Below are positions 9,601-19,200 of a DNA stretch of 64,000 bases, in pieces. Location: assembly GCF_002234575.2 (NCBI RefSeq), contig NZ_CP022464.2, positions 1,922,001 to 1,986,000 of the forward strand, read 5' to 3'. A program made the position numbers and the translations under genes. This stretch comes from Enterocloster bolteae. GTDB taxonomy: Bacteria > Bacillota > Clostridia > Lachnospirales > Lachnospiraceae. Each line of letters opens with the position of its first letter. The stretch's first letter is position 1. The notes beneath the pieces were generated by a model. That model was given only the letters and a program-made list of their open reading frames with translations, made no database searches and had not been told where the DNA came from.

Positions 9601-12600
9601 TGCAGAGTGGATTGTGCATGTGCAGAATAATAAGATTGAAAGATGTGTTTCTGCTAAGAGACAGAGGAATCACACAACTTCTAAGTTGGAGGACACAGCC
9701 TATATAATTTTCACATCGGGTAGCACAGGCAATCCCAAAGGGGTGGCCATTTCTCACGAAGGTGTTATGAATACGCTGGTTGATATGAAAAAAAGATTTG
9801 CCTTGGACGAAAATGAAGGGGTATTGGGATTGTCTGCGCTGAATTTTGATTTATCCATTTTTGATATTTTCGGCAGTATCTATATGGGCGGATTTTTATC
9901 TTTGGTAAAGGACCCGAGGAATGCAGAAGAGATAAACCATATGCTGGAGCAATTCCCTATAACGATATGGAATTCGGTTCCAGCAATCATGAAACTGTTT
10001 TTGGAAAGTCTTCCAGTGGATTATAGAAATACAGAAATAAATCATATTTTCTTAAGCGGGGACTGGATTGGTACGGAGCTGCCTGAAAAAATAAAAAAGG
10101 TGTTTACGAATGCAGAAATTATAAGTTTGGGAGGTGCTACAGAGGCTTCAATCTGGTCAATCTATTTTCCGATCCGTGAGGTTCGGAAAGAATGGAGCAG
10201 TATACCTTATGGCTATCCATTAGGAAATCAAAAGATTTATATATTGAATAAAGAAGGCGATGCATGCCCAACAAATGTTGTGGGTGAAATCTGTATTGGC
10301 GGAAGGGGAGTAGCTTTAGGATATGTTGGAGACGAGGAAAAAACAAATCGGTCATTTGTAGATATACCTTCAATTGGGAGAGTGTATAAAACAGGGGACT
10401 ATGGTAAATTTTCTGAAGAAGGATATGTAATAATATTGGGGCGAAAAGATGGTCAGGTTAAAATAAACGGTTTTCGTATTGAATTAGGTGAGATTGAGGC
10501 TGTTGCCCGTAAATTCTATACAGTAGATAATGCAATTGCAATTATGGATTCTAAGAAGAAATTGGCTCTGTTTTATACTGGGAAGGAAATAGAAGATAGG
10601 GAATTGCAGGTTCACTTTGAAAAATATCTGCCTGCCTACATGATCCCATACCGCTTTGTTTATATGGAACAGTTCCCGTTAAGTAAAAATGGAAAAATAG
10701 ACAGGGCTGCGTTATTGCAGATACGGGAATTAAAAGAGGAATCCGAGATATCAGCTCCGGCTAATGAGATAGAAATGAAAATATCTGTAATATGGGGGAA
10801 GTATTTAGAGAGCGATCAAGTATCGGTTGATGAAAACTTCTTTGCCTTGGGCGGGGATTCTATCATTGCACAAAGGATAGCACAGGAATTAACAAAGCAA
10901 TTTGCAGTGAAAATTCCCTTTGTAAAAATTGTGGAAACCGGCACTGTAAAAGAATTGGCCCGGTTTATACAAACTGAAACGGAATCAAAGGAGGAGCCGA
11001 AGGCCACTTTATTATCGGAAAACCAGGGGGAGAAAACAGTGGAAGCATCTCAAACGGAACTTCCAATGACGAATATTCAAAAAGCATATTTTAATGGAAG
11101 AAATGATTCGTTTGAATTGGCGCACTATAATGCCCATTACTATTTTGAGGTGGAGTTCCCATATGAAATCAGTGATATTGAAAGAAGCATTGCACAGATG
11201 CTGGAGCGTCATGAGGTTTTACGCAGTATATTTTTAAAAAATGGAACACAGAAGATTCTGGCAGACGTGCCGGAGTATAAGGTTGATATTACGATAGCCG
11301 AGACGGAACAGGAGTTTGCGGAAAAGAATGAACAGATGCGCCGCGAATTGTCTCACAAAAATTATGATTTTTCAAAGTGGCCGTTATTTACGTTTGAAGT
11401 TTTAAAACGGGGATGTGACGATTTTAAGATTTTGTGTGCAAGTATCAACCTCATGGTTTGTGATGGTGACAGCTTAAGAATCTTTCTAAAGGAATTTACA
11501 GAAGGTTTAAATAATAAAAAACTGCCGCCGATTCATTATTCATATCACGAATATGTAAATTCATTAAATGATTGTACGAATGAAAGGGAGTATCAGGAGG
11601 CGAAAGCTTACTGGTTAAATAAAATTCCTTGTTTTCCGGAATTCCCTCACTTACCTATGCTGAAAAACCTGACACAATGTAAAAATTATAGAATCAGCAG
11701 AGTCTCCGAAACGATTGATGCTGAAACCTGGGGGACATTTAAAAACACTGTAAGAAAACATGCTGTTTCTCCATCTACAGTACTTTGCACAATTTATGCC
11801 AGGGTGCTTGCGAAATGGAGTAATCAGAAGGATTTGCTGCTTAATATGACTGCATTTGAAAGAAAAGAGTTTGATCAGAATGTCAGTGGGATTTTAGGGG
11901 ACTTTACAAAAATTCTTCCATTGGAAGTACATATTGATGGGGCGGATTTTTGGGATAATGCGATGCAGATTCAGACGAGGATTTTGAATAATCTGGATCA
12001 CAAAGCATTTGATGGTACAGAGATTATAAGAGAATTGTCAAGGCTGAGTAATGGAATAGGTAAGGCCCTGATGCCGGTGGTATTTACCTGTGTGTTATTT
12101 GATTCTGATGAGAACTGGTTTGAACAGATTGGAAAACTGAGATACGCCGTTACGCAGACACCTCAGGTATTTTTGGATAACCAAATTCTTGAAATGAAGC
12201 ATGAGCTTTATATATCGTGGGATTATGTGGAGGATTTATTCAATCCTGCGATAATAGCTGCAGTATTTGAGGATTTTATAAGTGGAATTAAAAATATAGC
12301 AGTAAATGGGGTATTTGAAACACGGTCTCAAATAGAAACGGATAAAGTTTGGGATGGATATAACATGCCGGTGGAACGTGTTGCCCCCAATACATTGCAG
12401 GCATTTTTTGAAAAGCAGGTCCGGGAAACACCGGACGGAACAGCCTTATATTACGGAGACAAACAATACACCTATGCTGCGATTGAGGCCAAAGCGAATC
12501 AGGTTGCACGTTATTTATGCAGCCATGGAATCTGCGGCGCCAATAACCGGGTCGGCGTGCTGGGAGAAAGAAAACCGGAAACCATTATTTCTATTATAGG

Positions 12601-14095
12601 AGTATTAAAAACGGGTGCTGCCTATGTTCCTGTGGATGCAAAGTTCCCGAAGGAAAGACGGGATTTCATACTGGAGAATAGTGGTTCAAGGCTATTGCTG
12701 AGTGAGGAACTGTATCGTTCGGGGGAATTAGAGCAATATGATGAAAGCCCCATAGGAATACAATCGCTGCCTGATTCTTTGGCATATATCATTTATACGT
12801 CAGGCAGTACAGGAAAACCAAAGGGCGTTATGATAAATCATATGGCAGCCTGCAATACAATCAGCGATCTGAACAACAAGATAAAATTAAATAAGACGGA
12901 CAGATTGATTGGGATATCATCAGTTTGCTTTGATTTATCCGTATATGATATTTTTGGAGCATTTAGTACAGGAGCTGCACTGGTAATGGTCCGTGATGCG
13001 AGAGATTGCAGCGAGATTGTTTCCCTTCTTGCGGAAAGAAAGATTACGGTATGGAACTCGGTACCGGTTATCTGCTCAATTGTTGTTCAACATATGTTGG
13101 AAAGAGGGATGAAAGATAGCCTTTCATTACGGCAGATTATGCTGAGTGGAGATTGGATTCCACTTGATTTGCCAGATAAGGCGAAAAGCATCTTTAACAA
13201 AACTAAGATAATGAGTTTAGGCGGAGCAACAGAAGCTTCTATTTGGTCAATCTATTATGAAATAGGAGAAGTAAAACCAGCATGGAAGAGTATACCTTAT
13301 GGCATGCCTTTAAAAAATCAGACAATGTATGTTTTGAACTTCGCCGGCGAGTTATGCCCTATGGACGTAGTGGGTGAAATATATATTGGAGGAGTTGGGG
13401 TCGCACAGGGATATTGTGGAGATACAGAGAAAACGGAAGCTGCATTTATTCAACATGACCATCTGGGCAGGATTTATAAGACTGGTGATATGGGAGTGCT
13501 GCGGAAAGAGGGATATATTGAATTTTTAGGCAGAATAGATAATCAGGTTAAAATTCGTGGCTATAGAATCGAATTAGGAGAAATTGAATCTGCCATTAAT
13601 AATGTACCAGGAATTGAAAAAAGTGTAATTTCATATGTGGTAAATAGAACGGGAAATAAACAGCTGATAGCATACTATATTCCAACATCGAACGACCTTG
13701 CTTCAGAGACTATCAAGGAAAGTATAGGTGCTTTTCTGCCTGAATACATGGTACCGCAGCATTATATTTCCATAAAAGAATTACCGCTGTCTGCCAATGG
13801 GAAAATTGACAGAAGTAAGCTTCCTGAGCTGAATTTAGATAAGAAGGAGCGGGCATTATCAAAAGATGTAATCAGTCCGTTGCAGAAAACACTGCTGGGA
13901 ATTTGGCAAAAGGTATTTGAAAATACTGAAATTACTATTACCGATGATTTTTATGGCCTGGGTGGAGATTCTATTGTTCTGATGAAGCTATTGGACGAAA
14001 TTGCTTTGGCAGGTCTGGAAAACATTAGCATAGAAGATATTTTGGAATATGAGACAATAGAGGCGTTATCAGCTTATATGGAAGAAAACAAATAA
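6626..14095 (+). CDS. NRPS: acyl-AMP ligase C-part, PCP, Cy-A-PCP, Cy-A-PCP (5' end lost to IS110)
   Basis: The frame opens at 6626; the first possible starts are non-ATG (TTG at 6665 with AAAGGGA upstream), so expression of this half is doubtful. Numbering from 6665: AMP-ligase C-terminal part 1-360 with SVAPNFAY, GLSET and a degenerate YxTGD (STGD), resembling fatty acyl-AMP ligases; carrier domain with DSLSMFR near 393; cyclization domain with DMLIVDGFS near 570; adenylation core YIIFTSGSTGNPKG near 1012; carrier GGDSIIAQ near 1396; second cyclization domain with NLMVCDGDS near 1596, where the first Asp is Asn; adenylation YIIYTSGSTGKPKG near 2040; carrier GGDSIVL near 2433. Both adenylation domains have FDLS(V/I)(Y/F)DIFG, consistent with cysteine. 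There is no thioesterase, so the chain passes to another protein. Confidence 0.93.
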   Translation: MVSGSTSEPKGTILTVENIIESVKEKSIEYSVAQNDVFMTWMSLEHIVGMVDFMFLPFFTGCTCVYSEISSFLSNPREWFDLMEKYNVTVSVAPNFAYKYMSDCITDSDNWDLSSLRILMSIGEPISRQVIQRFFSKVNRFHIDEEKFVAAYGLSETCSGVVVNKGNVLKAKVAPEVNITSGIDFDSSHFDYKKADLICQGEPIADTKVRIMDDHREELKENCIGNIEIKGSAVCKGYFEYDGRQPVEDGWLSTGDIGFYSGGALYVIGRRKDVIFSYGKNIYLSDLEYAVAKYFQLRSVACGDNVSSEGEFYIYLFVEINEAEGQQMKSKIRHTILRELGIKLDDIIFMDKLSNTKAGKISKAEIMRKYTMSRDSERRDNIEGFIKGYFAGEVTEDTSILDVAEDSLSMFRLIGAIHKQFGIKMGILDLTRCETIHDLCDYINKLSGREIPVEKITCENQMFCTSIQEAYILGRQQEFYGNTNMSHFYLEVRHNLSSQKIEEAIRKLIRRHSMLRSIFENSRRVVLGEDIADTFFLKTLEEKSLESHRKAANQKVNEPDKWPLFEICNIKEGDSYIAAIDIDMLIVDGFSLSVLVRDFKSLCRRLELEPISDGFGKYLEAYSIRKSGNRYLQDKQYWLERVKTLPGSPQIPILAAVNRGPNVFLRKEKAFTEQAWEELENVAERNGVTISVLLLTLYIHTLKRWSEEPEFTLNVTVMDRPTQMKDTERFVGDFTTNTLFNYENESGSPRNLYQDLSHVKGRLYEYLDHNNFDGVEVIREYAKVHQGEMALMPVVFTSMLFKEDNALTYEDINYFVTQTSQVYLDCQIYHYDTTYVIAWDYLEKVFPDNMIHNMFDYYMNLVEGIICGREINEIPVGNERAVTRYNETDYSEELMTIPEMLKRSLDFFGPKTAITDGETVLTYEQLKRRMEDMIEDYIKQGMKCGDTVMVLAGKDIDSVVAILAVAKIGATFIPVPEDYPKERIETIREYSSAEWIVHVQNNKIERCVSAKRQRNHTTSKLEDTAYIIFTSGSTGNPKGVAISHEGVMNTLVDMKKRFALDENEGVLGLSALNFDLSIFDIFGSIYMGGFLSLVKDPRNAEEINHMLEQFPITIWNSVPAIMKLFLESLPVDYRNTEINHIFLSGDWIGTELPEKIKKVFTNAEIISLGGATEASIWSIYFPIREVRKEWSSIPYGYPLGNQKIYILNKEGDACPTNVVGEICIGGRGVALGYVGDEEKTNRSFVDIPSIGRVYKTGDYGKFSEEGYVIILGRKDGQVKINGFRIELGEIEAVARKFYTVDNAIAIMDSKKKLALFYTGKEIEDRELQVHFEKYLPAYMIPYRFVYMEQFPLSKNGKIDRAALLQIRELKEESEISAPANEIEMKISVIWGKYLESDQVSVDENFFALGGDSIIAQRIAQELTKQFAVKIPFVKIVETGTVKELARFIQTETESKEEPKATLLSENQGEKTVEASQTELPMTNIQKAYFNGRNDSFELAHYNAHYYFEVEFPYEISDIERSIAQMLERHEVLRSIFLKNGTQKILADVPEYKVDITIAETEQEFAEKNEQMRRELSHKNYDFSKWPLFTFEVLKRGCDDFKILCASINLMVCDGDSLRIFLKEFTEGLNNKKLPPIHYSYHEYVNSLNDCTNEREYQEAKAYWLNKIPCFPEFPHLPMLKNLTQCKNYRISRVSETIDAETWGTFKNTVRKHAVSPSTVLCTIYARVLAKWSNQKDLLLNMTAFERKEFDQNVSGILGDFTKILPLEVHIDGADFWDNAMQIQTRILNNLDHKAFDGTEIIRELSRLSNGIGKALMPVVFTCVLFDSDENWFEQIGKLRYAVTQTPQVFLDNQILEMKHELYISWDYVEDLFNPAIIAAVFEDFISGIKNIAVNGVFETRSQIETDKVWDGYNMPVERVAPNTLQAFFEKQVRETPDGTALYYGDKQYTYAAIEAKANQVARYLCSHGICGANNRVGVLGERKPETIISIIGVLKTGAAYVPVDAKFPKERRDFILENSGSRLLLSEELYRSGELEQYDESPIGIQSLPDSLAYIIYTSGSTGKPKGVMINHMAACNTISDLNNKIKLNKTDRLIGISSVCFDLSVYDIFGAFSTGAALVMVRDARDCSEIVSLLAERKITVWNSVPVICSIVVQHMLERGMKDSLSLRQIMLSGDWIPLDLPDKAKSIFNKTKIMSLGGATEASIWSIYYEIGEVKPAWKSIPYGMPLKNQTMYVLNFAGELCPMDVVGEIYIGGVGVAQGYCGDTEKTEAAFIQHDHLGRIYKTGDMGVLRKEGYIEFLGRIDNQVKIRGYRIELGEIESAINNVPGIEKSVISYVVNRTGNKQLIAYYIPTSNDLASETIKESIGAFLPEYMVPQHYISIKELPLSANGKIDRSKLPELNLDKKERALSKDVISPLQKTLLGIWQKVFENTEITITDDFYGLGGDSIVLMKLLDEIALAGLENISIEDILEYETIEALSAYMEENK

Positions 14096-14108
14096 GAGGA
14101 GTTATTAC

Positions 14109-15185
14109 ATGATAGGAATTATTGGAGGCAGTGGTAATGTTGGCCAATGGGCGACCCAGGCTTTAACGCGTTTTTCCAGTGCATACATCAAAGTGGGGGG
14201 AAGGAACAAGGAACAATTTGAAAAATTGGCAAGGTCATTGCCTGATAACGCCGCAGTGGAATTCAGGCAGGTGGATTTCAAAAACATTCATAGTGTAAAG
14301 CAATTTGCTGAGGATTGCACAATTATTTTAAATTGCGCCGGCCCTACCTATAATCATGCATCCGAACTGGCGGAAGCGGTATTGAATATGGGAATTGGGT
14401 ATGTGGACGTTGGATATGGTAAAGCGATGGACCAAATATTTAAAAGATATGGCGATAAAAGGATTCTTTGTAAAGCCGGTGCAATCCCTGGATTATCAGG
14501 CGTGTTGCCAAAATATCTGGCCCAGCAAGTTGAAGAGATACACCAGATAGAAGTATATTATTGCGCTTTGGGAAAGTTCACTAAGACAGCTGCGGCAGAC
14601 TATTTAGATGGGGTATTTGACAACAGAATGGAATTACCATCAAAGAGGAGAGAGGCAAGAAGGAAACTTCTTCCTCTTTCCATAAACGAAGCTTATTTAT
14701 ACCCATATTATGATGAGGAATGTGAGCATGTAGAACGGATTACAAAGTGTAATGTTTCAAAATGGTTCATGGCATTGGAGGGGGAGTGCACGCACAATTT
14801 TATGAACACGGCGGCTGACAGTTATAAAATGGATTCTGATAAAGCAGTTGAAGATTTGTGCTTGGCTACTTATGTCGATACATTAGGAAGAACGGAATAT
14901 GCAGGTTTTGTAATTCAGATATCCGGAGAGACAGCGGGTAAACATATGATTCGCACCATGCAGGTAAAAGCACCAACAGCAGAGTATATGACAGGTACAG
15001 TAGCAGCGGCATCTGCCCTTTTGCTGGATAATACAAAGGAGTTGGAAATCGGAGGGGAATTAGGAAAGATAAAAGAAGTGAATGAATTCTTTTCTATATT
15101 GGATAGGATTGGACAAAGGTTGCTGATAAGCATTGTAGATAAATCAATAGAGGATTTAACAGCTGTTGAGGAAGGAGAAATATAA
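14109..15185 (+). CDS. Saccharopine dehydrogenase-like NAD(P)-dependent oxidoreductase
   Basis: A 358-residue protein whose N-terminus, MIGIIGGSGNVGQW, is a Rossmann glycine-rich nucleotide-binding motif, followed by an ILNCAGPTYNHA segment typical of saccharopine dehydrogenase-like proteins. It lies 13 bp after the NRPS gene, with AGAGGAG before its ATG, and 2 bp before the imide reductase gene, so the three are almost surely cotranscribed. Proteins of this family are found as tailoring reductases in several natural-product clusters. Here it may reduce a thiazoline or another imine in the enzyme-bound chain, but the substrate cannot be read from the sequence. Length and fold motifs look intact. 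Confidence 0.8.
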   Translation: MIGIIGGSGNVGQWATQALTRFSSAYIKVGGRNKEQFEKLARSLPDNAAVEFRQVDFKNIHSVKQFAEDCTIILNCAGPTYNHASELAEAVLNMGIGYVDVGYGKAMDQIFKRYGDKRILCKAGAIPGLSGVLPKYLAQQVEEIHQIEVYYCALGKFTKTAAADYLDGVFDNRMELPSKRREARRKLLPLSINEAYLYPYYDEECEHVERITKCNVSKWFMALEGECTHNFMNTAADSYKMDSDKAVEDLCLATYVDTLGRTEYAGFVIQISGETAGKHMIRTMQVKAPTAEYMTGTVAAASALLLDNTKELEIGGELGKIKEVNEFFSILDRIGQRLLISIVDKSIEDLTAVEEGEI

Positions 15186-15187
15186 AT

Positions 15188-16288
15188 ATGCAGAAAATAC
15201 GAACTGTGGTATGCGGCACTACATTTGGGCTCTTTTATCTTGAGGCTCTGAGACGATTGAATGATAAATTTGAGATTGTCGGTATTTTAGCAAATGGGAG
15301 CGAACGTTCCAAAAGATGCGCGGCAAATTTCAATACCACTTTATATACTGATATACGGCAGGTTCCAAAGGATATTGACTTAGCCTGCGTAGTTATAAGA
15401 ACCAGGGCGTTGGGCGGAAAAGGGACTGAGATAGCGGCACATTTCCTGGAAAATGGAATAAATGTCATTCAGGAGCAGCCAATCCATCCTAAAGATTTGG
15501 AAGAGTGCTATCGTATTGCGTTAAAGAATGGGGTATATTTTCAAACCGGAGATGTTTACCCCCACCTTGACGGTGTTGAAACGTTTATACGAAGTGCACA
15601 TAAATTAAATGAAATTCATGACCGTCCGCTATATATGAACTTATCTTTTGCACCGCAGGTATCTTATCCGTTAATGGATATTTTGATGAATTCCTTACCA
15701 GATATCCGCTCATGGGAATTCAGCGGTAATGTTAAGGCTGGACCATTTAGGGTTATAACAGGTACTTTAAATAAGATACCGGTATGCATGGAAATTCATA
15801 ATGAGGTATTCCCGAAGGACCCGGATAACAACATGCATTTGCTTCATAGTATAACGTATATGTATGAGAGCGGACATTTGTCACTGCAGGACACATTTGG
15901 GCCGGCAATTTGGAATCCGCGGCTTGACATTCCTGTGGAGTTATACAATTATGGCGATGTGAAAAGTGAAGTTCCTGAATACATGTATGAAAAAACGGGA
16001 CATATTTTAGGCGGATATCACAGCCGGAATTTTAAACAGATTATCACAGATATATGGCCGGAGGCTGTAAAGAAGGATCTCCTGCTGGTTTTAAAGGGAA
16101 TTAGCGATAAACGGCTGCTCAACGCCAAAGGACAGAAAGAGATGATTTGCTCAAGGCAGTGGAATGAGATGACAAAATATCTGGGATATGCGGATATAAT
16201 GGACAAGAAATTGAGTAAGGCCACCCTTACCGATATATTGGAAAAGAGTGTTCAAGAACAGAGGAGGCATGAATATGAATCATGTTGA
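15188..16288 (+). CDS. Thiazolinyl imide reductase-like protein (Gfo/Idh/MocA family)
   Basis: A 366-residue protein starting MQKIRTVVCGTTFGLFYLEAL, a nucleotide-binding start of the kind seen in the yersiniabactin reductase Irp3/YbtU and PchG. Further features fit: VIRTRALGGKGTEIAAHFLENGINVIQEQPIHPKDLEEC, where EQP and H mark the Gfo/Idh/MocA catalytic region (quoted in pieces: VIRTRALGG, GINVIQEQP, IHPKD). These enzymes use NADPH to reduce one thiazoline ring to a thiazolidine while the chain is bound to the synthetase. GAAGGAGAAAT precedes the ATG. Its 3' end overlaps the next NRPS gene by 14 bases. It is the strongest single clue that the product belongs to the thiazoline/thiazolidine siderophore class. 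Confidence 0.88.
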   Translation: MQKIRTVVCGTTFGLFYLEALRRLNDKFEIVGILANGSERSKRCAANFNTTLYTDIRQVPKDIDLACVVIRTRALGGKGTEIAAHFLENGINVIQEQPIHPKDLEECYRIALKNGVYFQTGDVYPHLDGVETFIRSAHKLNEIHDRPLYMNLSFAPQVSYPLMDILMNSLPDIRSWEFSGNVKAGPFRVITGTLNKIPVCMEIHNEVFPKDPDNNMHLLHSITYMYESGHLSLQDTFGPAIWNPRLDIPVELYNYGDVKSEVPEYMYEKTGHILGGYHSRNFKQIITDIWPEAVKKDLLLVLKGISDKRLLNAKGQKEMICSRQWNEMTKYLGYADIMDKKLSKATLTDILEKSVQEQRRHEYESC

Positions 16289-19200
16289 GAACATGAAAAT
16301 AATTTTAGAGTTATTTAAAAATAAGGGAATCACCCTATTTATGGATGGAGAAAAATTAAAGTACAGAGCCTCTCATGGAATAAATCATGATGATATTTTG
16401 TTGCTGAAAGAGAATAAAGAAGCTTTGATTCAGTATTTCAAAGAGCACGCTGAGGATATAAGAATCATATCTGCCCCAGAGGATATGTACAAACCATTTG
16501 CGCTTACAGATGTACAGGCTGCCTATGCATTGGGAAGAAAAGATACTTTTGAATATGGTGGGGTAGCATGCCATGTTTATATGGAATTAACATATAGTGA
16601 GTTACATGTGGATAAGGTACAGGCAGCATGGCAGCGTTTGATTGCCAGACATGAGATGCTGAGAGCCATTGTTAATGAAAATGGAACACAGCAGGTATTA
16701 CCGGAAGTAAATGAATTTAAAATACAGGAGTATGATCTTTTACATATTTCTGAGGCTGGTAAGGCTCTCGAAAAAATTAGAAATCGTATGGGAAATGCTA
16801 TATATGAACTTGGAAGCTGGCCCATGTTTGAAATTGCAGTGAGCCATACAGATAAGGAATCCATTCTTCACTTTTCAATGGAATTTTTAATTGCAGATTG
16901 GAAAAGTATTTGGATGCTATTATACGAGTTTGAAACACTTTATTTCACACCGGAACAATTGTTGCCTGAAGTGGGAGTGACATTCAGGGACTATTTGATA
17001 GCCGAGAGAAAATTGAAAGAAACAGAACAGTATAAGGTTGATAAGGAGTACTGGTTAAATAGAATAGAAAGTTTGCCAAAGGCTCCGGAGCTTCCGATAC
17101 TTAGAAATCCAATTAAAAACAGGAGTGATTTTTCAAGATATTTTATGGAGATTGATCAGGAAAAATGGAATAGATTAAAAAGATACTCCAATCATTTTGG
17201 AATAACGCCAACGGCAGTGGTATTGACAGCTTATGCAGAAGTAATGGAACGGTGGAGTCAGACATCAGAATTTTGTATTAATCTCACCGTTCTCAACAGA
17301 GCGCCCATTCACCAGAAGGTAGAGGAAATTGTTGGAGATTTTACATCTGTAAGCCTTTTGGAAACACGTATGGAAAAATCGAAGCCTTTTATTGAAAAGG
17401 CCCGAGAGATATCAGGCCAATTGTTTGAAGATTTGGATCATCGTTTGTTTAATGGTGTTGAGGTCATCAGGGAAATATCGAGGAAAAAAGGAAGGGAACA
17501 TGCCTTAATGCCAATTGTTTTTACCAGCGCTATTGGCCTTTCTGATAAGAAGCTGCAAGGTGAGTTTCACGGAAATGGAATTAGCCAGACACCACAAGTA
17601 TTCATAGACTGCCAGGTCATGGACGGAGAATATGGATTACAGGCGGATTGGGATGTTAGAAACGGTGTATTTCCTGATGGGTTGATTAAGGATATGTTTG
17701 AAACCTTCCGTAGCAGGCTTTTGGAGTTGGCAGAAACTGATGTGAACTGGACAAAGGTTTCTGAACTGGAACTGCCTTCATGGCAGCTGGAGCGGATAGC
17801 CGGCATAAACAGTACTGAAAAAGAGATATCTCCTCAAATGCTGTATGACGAGTTCCTGGAACAGGTTAAGAAGCAACCTGCAAAAACAGCAGTGATTGAT
17901 TCTGCAGATAAATTTACATATTTGGAACTTCATCATATGGCGTTAGGGATTGCGGACCGCCTGAGTGAAATGGGGATTAAACCAGGCAGCAATATTGCAG
18001 TTTTGCTCCCCAAAAGTCGATTTCAGGTAGCTGCGGTATTAGGTATTTTATATACTTCTTGCATTTATGTGCCTGTTGACATAGAGCAGCCGGAACAGCG
18101 TTGGAACACAATCGTAGCCAATGCTGATATAAAAGCAGTTCTTATTCATTCGGGTCATAGTGCAGTTTTTGAACATGTGCCGGTGTTACCGGTTGACCAG
18201 ATCGAGGCAATAAGTAATGACAGTATGATATTGCGAGGAACCCCCGATGATTTGGCATATATTATTTTTACTTCAGGAACTACTGGTGTTCCTAAAGGTG
18301 TGGCTATCACACATAAAGCTGCTTGGAATATAATTAAAGATATTAACCAGAAATTTTTCGTCAGTAGTCAGGATTCAGTGTTAGGGCTGTCAAAACTTAA
18401 TTTTGATTTGTCGGTCTATGATATTTTTGGATTATTATCATGCGGAGGAACCTTGGTTTATCCAAAACTCTCAAGATACATGGACCCGTCTCATTGGGTA
18501 GAGCTTATACAGGAATATGAAATCACCATCTGGAATTCCGTACCCGCGTTTATGCAGATTTTAACCGGTTATTTTGCCGGTAAGAATGAGAAGCTGCCAC
18601 TTCGCATCGTGCTGTTATCAGGAGACTGGATTCCGGTAGGCATGCCTGGGGATATACAAAAATGTGCTGGTGATGCCATGGTTATCAGCTTAGGCGGTGC
18701 AACGGAAGCCTCTATCTGGTCCATATATCATGAATGTGTTGATAATGAGATACGTGAGGTGAGTATACCTTATGGCAAACCTCTATCGAATCAGGGATTC
18801 TCTATTTATGATGCAAAAGGACGCCCATGCCCGGTATACGTGACAGGAGAACTTTGTATTTGGGGAACAGGTCTTGCCGAAGGGTATTATAATGACCATA
18901 AGCTGACAGAGGCAAAGTTTGTTACGGGCAGAGAAAATGGCAGAATGTATAAAACAGGGGATAATGGCTGTTATCTGCCTAATGGTGAGATTGAGTTTAA
19001 GGGGCGAAATGATAATCAGATAAAGCTGAGAGGACACCGTATTGAATTAGGAGAGATCCAGTCTACTCTGGAACAGCATAAATCTGTTTCACAGGCTATG
19101 GTGGTGCTGAATGAGGTAAAAACGGATATTTATGCTTTTGTAAAGACTGTTCAAGGGAATGTGAAGAATTCTGATTTAAAACAATATTTAGAAGCGTATT